From Acer yangbiense (lineage: Eukaryota > Streptophyta > Magnoliopsida > Sapindales > Sapindaceae), in the NCBI GenBank assembly GCA_008009225.1, contig CM017765.1, forward strand, positions 8,060,001-8,124,000: a DNA stretch of 64,000 bases, in the 5' to 3' direction. Shown in pieces: positions 22,094-32,210 of this stretch; positions within the stretch are counted from its first letter, which is position 1, and every line of letters starts with the position of its first letter. Both the position numbers and the translations under genes were made by a program. Under the pieces are notes generated by a model. That model had not been told where the DNA came from. It worked only from the letters and a program-made list of their open reading frames with translations, and searched no databases.

Positions 22094-23752
22094 TGTAAGG
22101 ATTCCCATAATTTGATTGGCTTATTTCATGGACAAACAACGTATTGGGGATTGTGTAAGGGTAGTTTAGGTGAGTGAGGTTCAAGCTCAAAGGCCTTTTC
22201 AAGACCTCAAGGCACAAGCATGCCAAAGGTATAATCTCTAGTGCTTAGTTTTTTCTTTGAAGAGATTTAGTTAGCACACACACACTTAGCATACTTGTAC
22301 TTGTGTGTATTCTCTTCACATGACACATTTCACTCTTGCATTTTGTTTGATGTATCTTGTTGTGTTTGTGTGTTGTGTAATCCGTTTCCCAAATATGTTC
22401 GGAAACGTCCGCGCTTGCACGAATATGTGATTGGTTTTACGCGAAGACCGCTTAAGGGGAATGCTCTTGGCTTCTCCTTTAGATTCACCTTACTGGTGAA
22501 TCGGCGGTTTGATCAGCGGCCTGGCCGCCGAATTTAAACCGTCGTTTCAGTCCAGAAAGGTCTGGAGTGATTCTGCGGTTACGATCGGTAGCCCCTGACC
22601 GCCGTTCGAAACCGCCGATCATACCTGATTGATTTATTACTCGGGTTTGATTCTGCGGTTGAATCGGCGGTTACGAAACCGTCGAATGAAACCGCCGTTG
22701 TTCCCCTGTTCTTCTCGGGTTCAATTTGGCGGTTATAATCGGCGGCCTGGCCGCCGATTGAAACCGCGATCGGTGCGTTTTAGGGGCAAAATTGTCTTTT
22801 TACATGCCCTGTTCTTGATGTCTATAAATATCTTACTTTCTCATTATCTGATCAAGTTCTTTTACTCCTTAGAACCCTAAACTTCAAAGAGAGATTTTTG
22901 AGAAAAAATCAAATCAAGAACTCACCTTTAAACAATCAAATCAAATCCTTTTTGCATCAAATTTCATATTGCATCTTCTATGACTATATAGAATGCATCC
23001 ATGATTGGGTTTGCATCATCACAACTTGCTTGGTAAGATTTTGATTAAGTTCATTTTATTTTAGTATTTTACTATCAAGCTATTCTCTTTTAATTTACTT
23101 GTATGTTTTTGATCATATGATAAATACAAGAATAGAGAATTAATTGTGATGAATTGATTGAGTGTTGTATTGTGATAGCTAATTAGGTTTTTGATTAATC
23201 TTGATTAGCAAAGCTATTTGACATGTCATTTAGCTCTTGATATCTAGGATTGATTTAATCGATTATATCATCATCCTAGATAAGCATCTAAGGTTCCCTA
23301 GCCTTGTTTGTTATTTGAATATTCATACATATTCACATAGGTTGCATAATCTCTTCATTGAGAATTAAGTCTTGAGGCTAAGATTGCTTAGGCCTCAAGC
23401 AATTGGACTAGAGCCACTTTTAAAGGCCCGAGTGGTAGAAGTGGGGGTTTATTGACCAGAGTGTTAGACGAGGTCTACATAGTTTGTAAACTCCATTTCA
23501 ATTAGTGGATTTTGAGGTTCGAGTGTGGCGCACTAAATAGCCCGTGGTTTTTCCCAGTGGTTGGGTTTCCACGTATACATCAAGTGTTATTTAAATTCCG
23601 CACTATATTACACTTGCTTGTATTTTTGACTAGTAGGGGCATTTTCGTAATATTGACTTACATGCGAAAATTGGGTAATAATAGTTAAAATCTATTCACC
23701 CCCCAACTAAATATATTTATCATACACACCGAGCATTTATTCGTTCCTTTCA
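22094..23752 (+). mobile_element. Solo LTR of family M, plus orientation
   Basis: 1,659 bp, TGTAAGG... to ...CCTTTCA. The flanks are ACGAT (22089-22093) and ACGAC (23753-23757), a TSD with one mismatch. It carries palindromes at about 22500-22770, a TATA-like motif near 22821 and the CACCCCCCAA tract near its end. No internal sequence remains. Confidence 0.85.
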
Positions 23753-24153
23753 ACGACGTGACGTCAAGCTGACACACACAATGCCCAAAACGACATCGTT
23801 TCACTTAAGTGACGTGGCTGTTTGCTGCGCTTAGGCTGGCAATTTACAATTAATGCCCCTGATCTCTCCCTTAATCACCGAATATTCAATAGATTCCTGA
23901 ATATTTCACTTTGACCCGTAATTCTCCATAATGACGTAATTGCCCTTGAATTTCCCTATTTTCTTTAGTTTAGGTTCAAACACCCACTCTGAGAGATATT
24001 TACCTACACATAGTTAAAACACACATTATATACAAAAATGTGCTCGAAAACGAACACAAAAGCTAGGAAATGGGAGCGCTAAATGTGAACATTTGAAGCG
24101 CGATCACATGCCATTGTGGATTTCGGTTCTTTAAACCTTCATGCTTTATACAA
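23753..24153. other. Unassigned sequence between opposed solo LTRs
   Basis: No ORF of note. It is AT-rich with scattered ATGACGT/GTGACGT motifs near 23757, 23810 and 23930. I cannot assign it. Confidence 0.4.
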
Positions 24154-24427
24154 CCCTTGGTCATTGCTCGGGCGATACACCCTCGATGAGTAGTGATCGA
24201 GGGTCGGAATTTACACGCTTCCATTATATGGTTGTTGCTTACACATGACAGGTGAGTAGTGATCGATGGTCGATCCTTTAATATTCCCTTAGGCTACCCC
24301 TTGGTCGTTGCTCGCGCAATACACCATCGGTGAGTAGTGATCGAGGGTCGGCCTTTATGCTTAATGCAGTCCTTTTATGGTTGTTGCTCACGCGATACAC
24401 CCTCAGCGAGTAGTGATCAAGGACTAG
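24154..24427. repeat. Tandem minisatellite with palindromic core
   Basis: Four degenerate units, with GAGTAGTGATC anchors at 24188, 24254, 24332 and 24408 (spacing 66-78 bp). Each unit has GGT-GTTGCTC-CGC-ATACAC followed by an imperfect palindrome; in the first unit it is CCCTCGAT, an 8-nt loop and ATCGAGGG. No coding role is apparent. Confidence 0.75.
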
Positions 24428-24449
24428 GCGACTCTCCCCATTTCCATAT

Positions 24450-26054
24450 TGAAAGTAATACAATAACGCTCGGTGTGTTCGATATATATATCTAGAGGGG
24501 GGGGGGGGGTGAATAGATTTTAACTATTATTACCCAATTTTCGCATGCAAGTTAATTTTACGAAAATGCCACTACTAGTCAAAAATACAAGCAAGTGTAA
24601 TATAGTGTGGAATTTAAATAACACTTGATGTATACGTGGAAACCCAACCACTGGGAAAAACCATAGGCTGTTTAGTGCGCCACATTCGGACCTCGAAATC
24701 CACTAATTGAAATGGAGTTTACAACCTATGTAGACCTTGTCTAACACTCCGGTCTATAAACCCCCACTTCTACCACTCGGGCCTTTAAAAGTGGCTCTAG
24801 TCCAATTGCTTGAGGCTTAAGCAATCTTAGCCTCAAGACTTTCTCTATGAAGAGATTATGCAACCTATGTGAATATGTATAAATATTCAAATAACAAACA
24901 AGGCTAGGTAACCTTAGATGCTTATCTAGGATGATGATATAATCAATTTAAATCAACCCTAGATATCAATTGCTAAATGACATGTCAAATAGCTTAGCTA
25001 ATCAAGATCAATCAAAAACCTAATTAGCTATCACAAAACAACACTCAATCAATTCATCACAATTAATTCTCTATTCTTGTATTTATCATATGATCAAAAA
25101 CATACCAAATTAATCAAAATCTTACCAAGCAAGTTGTGATGATGCAAACCCAATCATGGATGCATTCTATATAGTCATAGAAGATGCAATATGAAATATG
25201 ATGCAAAAAGGATTTGATTTGAGTGTTTAAAGGTGAGTTATTGATTTGATTTTTTCTAAAAAATCTCTCTTTGAAGTTTAGGGTTCTAGGACTCAAAAGA
25301 ACTTTTATCGGAGAATGAGAAAGTAAGATATTTATAGACATCAAGAATTGGGCATGTGAAAAGACAATTTTGCCCCTGAAAAGCACCAATCGGTGGTTTC
25401 ATTCGACGGCCAGGCCGCCGTTTACAACCCCCAAATTGAACCTGAGAAGAACAGGGGAACATCGGTGGTTTCTAAACCACCGATTAAACCACAGAATCAA
25501 GCCCGAGAGATTAAATCGACCAGGTATGAACGGCGGTTTCAAACGGCGGTCGTGACCGCCGATCGTGACTGCAGAATTGCTCCAGACACTTCTGGATGCA
25601 AACGACAATTTCATTCGGTGGCCAGGCCGCCGATCATAACCGTCGATCACCAACAGTGGTGAAAACCAAGGAGAAGCCAAGGGCATTCTCCGTGGGTGGT
25701 CTTCACGCAAAACCAAGCACATATTAGTGCATGCGCGGACATTTCTGAACACTATCGGGAAACGAATTACTAAGCACATATACACACAACAAGATATCAA
25801 TCAAAGTGCTAGTGTGTAAAGTGACATGTGAAGAGTATGCACACAAAAACAAATATGCTAAGTGTGTGTGTGCTAACTAAATCTCTTCGAAGAAAACCAA
25901 GCACTAGAAATTATACCTTTGGCGTGCTTGTCCCTTGAGGTCTTGAAAGGGCCTTCGAGCATGAAGTTCAATCACCTAAACTACCCTTACACAATCAACC
26001 CCAACATGTGGTTTGTCCACGAAATAAGCCAATCAAGATATGGGAATCCTTACA
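24450..26054 (-). mobile_element. Solo LTR of family M, minus orientation
   Basis: 1,605 bp with TG...CA ends and a perfect TSD CATAT (24445-24449 and 26055-26059). It has a poly-G run near 24497-24509, a TATA-like motif near 25330 (minus) and the palindrome cluster at about 25380-25650. No internal sequence remains. Confidence 0.9.
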
Positions 26055-26402
26055 CATATTTAGAGGTCGTATCAAAGGCTAGGTTGAACCCAATCTTGTA
26101 GTGTTTTATGCGGTTAGTTTTTATGAGTGGCGCGAATGTCATGGTGGTCATGAGTACCTTATGTGTCCATCTATTTCTCTCTTCAAGCCATCTTTATTTT
26201 CGTAACTTAGTGTGTTTGCCTTTAGGAGTAGATTAACTTAGAGAAACAAGCACCTGGTTACATTTTTATCCTTAGTTATCTTTTTGTTTTCTTATCTCTT
26301 CTCTCACACACACACGAACATGCTTACACTTCACACACACCACTCTCACCTTACCATGTCCCTATTTACATTGCTTTCAATAATCACTAGAACGTGAAAT
26401 GA
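26055..26402. repeat. Unassigned sequence with dispersed repeat R, plus copy
   Basis: From about 26190 onward, continuing to about 26440, it is homologous to the reverse complement of 8340-8640 (shared CTTTATTTTCGTAA, TTTAGGAGTAGATTAA and CACACACACAC). The left part is unassigned. Confidence 0.5.
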
Positions 26403-26786
26403 TTGACGGATGACACCTCTATATGGACGATACCCTCGCTTACCGCTTTACTAGTTTTCAAAACTTTAGAGCACTTTGCGTATGAACATCTTTATAAATA
26501 TCTTTTGAATTCACAATTTGATAACGACACAAAAAATCGCATTCAGTACGCTCACTTATTAACTAGAGAGTTTGCTCTACAGGAGGTCCTCCAATAGATG
26601 AGGCGGCAGCTTAGATGAGACTAGCTGAGGAGTGGGCACAGAGAAAGGCAACAGCTAGAGAGGCGGAGTTGAAGGACCCTAAAGGAAAGGGTATAGTTGA
26701 GACTGAGTAGGTTGAGGAGGATTCTGAGTAGATACCACTACCACCAGCCACATATATTTTTGTCCATCACATGTGCTTCACTTTAT
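26403..26786 (+). pseudogene. Decayed reading-frame fragment, possibly transposon-derived
   Basis: An open frame of 64 codons (26403-26597) is followed, in another frame, by a charged stretch reading MRLAEEWAQRKATAREAELKD broken by TAG stops (about 26610-26735). The charged part resembles C-terminal regions of plant transposon proteins, but I recognise no domain. It may be unrelated noise. Confidence 0.2.
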
Positions 26787-28178
26787 TGATTTTTGACATT
26801 TTGAGCACTTTAGTTTATTTTACAATTTTTATTTTTTGGATATTACTTTGTGTTAGTAGGAAAATTTTAACGGGGTCAAATTCCTATTAACATAAAGTAT
26901 CTATTGAAATGGAGAAATAACATTGTTTAATTGATAAAAATATGCAATTTAAACGATACAATGGTATAGTATAAAAATGGAGGTCTCTGGGAGGTTTAGG
27001 AATGGAGCTTTCAGACACAGTTGATGATGACGATCTCGTGTTAGTCGATAAGTGGAAAAAGTTGTAAGGTGTAAGTCAAAAGTCTCATTTCCGATCCCCT
27101 TTCTTTCGAGAGTCTTAATTATTTATAGATCCCTTTTTCTTGCCCATTACTTTGATAATCAATCAATCAATTAGGCAATCATTGGGACGTTAATGGTGGC
27201 CATGCTTCAAGCGTAGGAATGATTCCCATAATCAAGTGATTTTGTTTCCTTCCTTGGCGATCTTGACAGAGTTGACTCCTCCCGCCACCTTTCCTTGTAT
27301 TTAAATGTTAGTGTATATCGTCTTACTTGGAGCTTGATTCTGGTTTCTTAGTGTACTGGTCCATTTCTTCCTTGATAGTCTTCCCTTCATCTCGGTCTTC
27401 CATTATCTGATAGACTGGTTCTAAGAGGGATTGGGATATCCTGGTACCCCGTATTTTACTAGACCGTGGTAACAATACTCTTCAAATAGATACCAGGTCG
27501 ATGCAGTAGCTAAGTACCGGGATAATGTAGTAGCGGAGTCCCCAAGACCTTGACCTCTCTGTTTTCTGGTACTTGAGGATCTAGATGCCCCTGATCTTGA
27601 CTTGGATTTGTAGAAAGTTTATCTAGACGTATCCCCTTCTTGGGTTAGCGGGATACTTCCTGTAATGTCTTCCTACTTCAAATAGTCTTGGTCTCAATGG
27701 AAAATTCTTCTTTGGACCCTTGCCATTTTTGGTGGTTAACAGATGTCCCCCCTGACTTGAACACCGATGCATAGCCGAGGTTGGGGTCAGGATACCTGGA
27801 TCACTTGAAAGATTTTTTTTTATCCTGCCTAGCTGGTTTTAACTGTCTAGAAGGAAGTCTCTCTTTAGCACGCCTGCATTTAACGAGTGATCCGCGTGTC
27901 TGGTAAGGATTGGTGCGTTCGTTTGAATGGGCCGTTTTTGGTGTAATTTTCTTGAAACCGCCTCTTGCACGACTCCGGTCATCATTACTATTTCCTTTTT
28001 GTACTCCGATGACCGCCTACTCCCTTCTATAAATATCTTCCCTCTTACTCCTTCATTCACACCGGTTTTAAATTTTGAAAAAGTAAAAAAAATCCCTTTC
28101 TCTTTCTAAGCCTTCCTTCTTTCGAAATACCAAGAAAGTCTTATTATTATTCTTCTTCTTCTTCCTTATATTTCGGCC
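26787..28178. other. Upstream region and 5' leader of the gypsy-type gene
   Basis: No ORF of note. The final 300 bp, a GC-richer stretch then TATAAATA (28028-28035) and a CT-rich leader, precede the ATG at 28179 by about 145 bp. This matches the usual look of the 5' end of plant gypsy-type transposon genes. The rest is unassigned. Confidence 0.45.
28028..28035 (+). promoter_or_regulatory. TATA box of the gypsy-type gag-like gene
   Basis: TATAAATA lies about 145 bp before the inferred ATG, followed by a pyrimidine-rich leader. Confidence 0.5.
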
Positions 28179-28896
28179 ATGGCAAATCCAACAACTTCTA
28201 CTATCAGTCTCGACGACCTTCTTAATAAGGAGAGGGTCGATTCTGACGAGGGTTCCTAGTCGAGCAAGAGAAAAAGGGAACACGGCAAAGGCGACGCTAT
28301 AGAGGGTACCATCTCGATCCAGCACCGTCGTTCCAACAGGAACACTGATATTAGGTCGGGTTTCAAGAACAGACCTGAGAGTTTGGTCTAGATTGTAGAT
28401 GAAGAGGAGGATAAAGGTGCTAGAGATGGGAGGGATGATGCTCCCCTTGTAGGCTCCTCGGGGGTGCTAAGTGGTCCCCTTTCTTCTTTTCATGATTCCA
28501 GGATCATTCCTGACTCTGTCTATACTGTCGATACCTTAACTCGTTTGAGAAGAGAGTACCAGATTCCTGATGCAATCACCCTCTCTCTTCCTTATCGGGG
28601 ATATGACGTGTATACCCCTCCTCCATGCCTCTTTCTCCTTCATGTAGCCGCTTTTGAGTGGGGGGTCAGGCTACCCCTCCACCCTACTCTTCATAGAGCA
28701 CTCCATGTTCTTGAGCTTGCCCCTCTATAGATCTCTCCCGAGTTCTGAAAGCATCTGACCGGGTTCCTGGTGCTCTGGAAGGAGCAGTGTGAAAGGGACA
28801 ATATGGTGAGGGAACCGGGCTTTGATGAGATCCGGTATGTTTTTCAGGTGGCAAACCTGGCGCCTGGTCCCAAAGGCTAGTTCTACTTGAGGGCAC
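28179..28896 (+). pseudogene. Putative gypsy-type transposon protein (PF04195-like), first part
   Basis: The frame from ATG 28179 (MANPTTSTISLDDLL...) is punctuated by stops: TAG at 28257, 28389, 28728 and 28878 and a TGA near 28745. Between them it reads continuously through a low-complexity acidic N-terminus and then a segment like LRREYQIPDAITL ... FEWGVRLPLHP ... HLTGFLVLWKEQ ... VFQVANLAPGPKG. This is the pattern of the 'putative gypsy type transposon' domain (Transposase_28). Several stops fit C-to-T or G-to-A changes (CAG to TAG, TGG to TGA), as expected from decay of methylated repeats. The frame is cut at 28896 by an inserted LTR and resumes at 40496. Confidence 0.75.
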
Positions 28897-29217
28897 TGAT
28901 CGGACCAAATATGATACGATTTTGTACCCTTATTTCATATTCTTTATGCTTGATTCTCGGGTATTTCTCTGTGTTTTAATGTTGTTAATTAAGTATTTTC
29001 ATGTATTTATAAAGTTGAAGGGCATTATAGTAATTTGGAAAAGCTGGGGGCAAAAGTGTAAATTATGAGGAAGAATTGAAGTTATTCAGAATTTGGAAGA
29101 ATGAAGGGGCCAAATTTCAATTTGCCACGCAAATCACAAACAGCCACGCAACGAGTGAAATGAAACGGTGCGTTTTATGTGATGGGTGGCTGATCATGGG
29201 TTTCTTAATGTACCCAC

Positions 29218-30939
29218 TGAAACAAATTATAGCAAGATGTGTATAAAACTATCTAAAGGGGGGGGTGAATAGATTTTAAGCTTATTACCCAATTTTTCAT
29301 GTTTAGTCAAAATTACGAAATTACCCCTAAATAGATAAAGCAATAAATCAAGTATAGAATGCGGAAATAAAATAACACTTGATTTTTACGTGGAAACCCT
29401 CACGGGAAAAACCACGGGCTAGTAAGTAAGTAAGCCACACTCGAACCTCGAATCCACTAAATGTGTAAAACGATTACAACCTAATCCCGGAAGTAATCAC
29501 ACACCTACCTAATCCCGGTATGAGTGAACCTAGTCCGATTGCTTACGAATTAAGCAACATAATCCCGGTCACAACACAAGACTTAATTCTCTAAAATGAG
29601 ATTAACACCCTAAGTGAATATATGAATATTCAAATGCAACATAGAGCAAGGGAAACCCTATATGCTTATCTAAGATGATGAATTTGCAATTAAAAACAAT
29701 CCTAGATATTAAAGCTAAATGACATGTCAATTAGCTTAGATAATCATAGATTATAGAAACCTAGATATCTATCATAAAAATAACACTCAATCAAATCAAC
29801 ACAACAATCTCTATCTTGAATATTAGAATTTAATCTAAGAACAATCAAGTAATAAAAGAGATGCCATAATAAATTAAACACTAATTATGTATGATAATAG
29901 TGAAAAACTTACCAAAGCAAGTGTGATGATAAAAGACCCATGCAAGCAAGCATGCATCTTAGATATGCTAGAGAATGCTACATGAACTTTGATGCAAATG
30001 GATTTTGGTTTGAGTGTTTAATGAGCAAACTTGGTTGCTTTCTCTCTTAAAAATCTCTCTTTTTAAAGTAGGGTTCTTGATGATTAAAGAGTCACATTCA
30101 AAACAAGAGAAAGTGATGTATTTATAGGCATGAAAAACAGAGCATGTGAAAAGACAAGTTTGCCCCTGAAATGCACCGATCGGCGGTTTCGATCGGCGGC
30201 CAGGCCGCCGATCATAACCGCCGAATTGGACCCAAGAAGAACAGGGGACCAACGGCGGTTTCATTTGGCGGTTTCGTGATCGCCGATCTAACCGCTGAAT
30301 CAAACCTGAGATAAAAAAATCAATCAGGTATGAACGGCGGTTTCATTCGGCGGTTTCGTGATCGCCGATTCAACCGTCGAATTAGTCCGAGAGATAAAAT
30401 CAATCAGGTCTTGAACGGCGGTTTCGAACGGCGGTCGTGACCACCGATCGTAACAGCAGAATTGCTCCAGACACTTCTGGAAGCAAACAGCGGTTTCATT
30501 TGGCGGCCAGGCCGCCGATCATAACCGCCGATCACCAACAAAGGTGAAAACCAAGGAGAAGCAAGGGCATTCTCCGTAGGCGGTCCTCGCGCTAAACCAA
30601 GCACATTCTAATGCATGCGCGGACGTTTCCGAAAACTATCGGGAAACGAATTACAAGACAACAAGACACAATTATACACAACAAAATATAACAAATAAGT
30701 GCAAGTGTGAAATGTGACAGGTGAAGAGAATGCACACATATGCAATGTATGTTAAGTGTGTGTGTGCAACTAATCTCTTTAAAGGAAAGTAAGCACATAG
30801 AAATTTACCTTCGGTGCTTAACAAGACGAGGTCTTCAAAGGGCTTGAGCAATAACAACAACACCTAAGCTACCCTTACAAAGAACCCCAACATATGGTTT
30901 GTCCACGAAATGAGCCAATCAACAAATGGGAACCTTACA
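29218..30939 (-). repeat. 3' LTR of M1
   Basis: 1,722 bp, TG...CA, bounded by TSD CCCAC on the left and the PPT on the right. It contains a 23-nt perfect palindrome at 30191-30213 (11-bp arms around one A), further palindromes to about 30545, and a short G run at about 29259. Confidence 0.92.
30191..30213. repeat. GC-rich palindrome in M1 LTR
   Basis: Arms GATCGGCGGCC and GGCCGCCGATC around a single central A. It is the best copy of a motif repeated in several family M LTRs (441-457, 22515-22530, 38486 region, 62391-62411). Confidence 0.85.
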
Positions 30940-30953
30940 ATCTCCCCCTTCGG
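30940..30953 (-). promoter_or_regulatory. Polypurine tract of M1
   Basis: On the minus strand CCGAAGGGGGAGAT directly precedes the 3' LTR start TGTAAGG. Confidence 0.8.
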
Positions 30954-32210
30954 CTATTTCGTGACAAAACCACCACTCACATTGATTCCTCACAAAAAAA
31001 ATAGAAACTACGGGACTACGGTGATATTCTACATTACAAATATATAAGAAAATGCATCGTGAAGTCTTCAACCTCTTGTAGAATAATCAATCCCTGAAAA
31101 TCAAGTTTCTAACATTTCCAATACAAGTAAGAAGTGAGATGAATCAAGTGAGAGCAAAAACAAGCATTTGCATTTAAGAAATTAGATACAACATCATGCA
31201 ATGTATGTATATGCAATGCTCCCCCTCAACGGGTTACTCCCCCTCAATGAATGTTCTCCCCAATATGCACAATTGCTTCTATATTTTGCAACTCCCCTTA
31301 CCATATCCTACTCCCCCTTTTTGTCATGATATAGGCAAAGGAGTAGTCCCCAACCAGGTCACTCATAGCAACGAGAGATAGAAGCATGCAAGATATTTGC
31401 ATAATCAATATAAGTCACTTTATGCATCTCAATTAATCGGAGAGAAACAAGGAGATTTATTTGAGAAAATGTGTGAATCAAACATGCTTTGCATATAAGA
31501 CATGTAGCATTCAAGTCTAAAATACAATGGTATTTGGCAAAGCAAATGACAAAGGTTTCTAATAGGAATTCAAACCAATTTCACCAATGTCATGAGTAAA
31601 GCAAGGATATAGAATTTATTGATTTCAATTTAAGAACAACTATATCCAACTTTATAAGCGAAACATGGCATGAGCGACTTTGCACCCTTTTTTATTTTTC
31701 CGGATAAGATATCCGTATGATAGTAGCCATGGTCAACCAATAAAGAAAGAGAGACATTTGGAATTTAAATTTCTTTGAACGGATACTAGATCCTTTATTC
31801 ATTTTGAGTCTCATAAGCTTTCACACAAGTTTTGCATTTTAAGAATATGCAATCATCAATTCATGCTTTTCATGTGAGCATGTTATATGAATTTCATGCT
31901 TTTTCATTTGACATTAGCATGTTATAAAAGAATCATCATGTCATGGAGATAACCATAGGTCATTCAAATCATACTTCCTATATACATCTCCTAGTCCAAA
32001 AATGCATGTTTGAACATAAATATGACATGGATTGTAAACAAGCAAGGTTCACACTTATTGAATTGAAAACATATATACATATGTGCAACCAAGCTTACTC
32101 AAGCAATTAAGAGAAGAGGCATAAGATATTTCAAATTTTTTGCAAGTGACAAGAATGCAAAATAGCTCTCTTTGCTTGAGTTCCCCATATGGGGTCAAAT
32201 ACAAATCACA
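30954..32210 (-). other. M1 3' noncoding region with multiple PPT-like tracts
   Basis: About 1.26 kb without an ORF, aligned over its length with the matching regions of E1 (2042-3240) and C (42220-43446). Four GAGGGGGAG-type tracts lie at 31219-31322, some 280-380 bp from the PPT. Confidence 0.7.

Noticed and set aside
22295..22880. Arg- and Pro-rich ORFs over the GC-rich palindromes in family M LTRs (also near 290-601, 6527-6829, 25393-25800, 29968-30604, 62209-62760)
   Set aside because: They follow the palindrome islands in both strands and all frames; composition explains them.
24154..24427. CRISPR-like array
   Set aside because: Only four degenerate 66-78 bp units with no constant repeat/unique spacer pattern, in plant nuclear DNA; it is a minisatellite.
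30954..32210. Envelope-like ORF downstream of M1 pol
   Set aside because: Some Sireviruses have one, but no ORF of suitable length or with membrane segments is present here.
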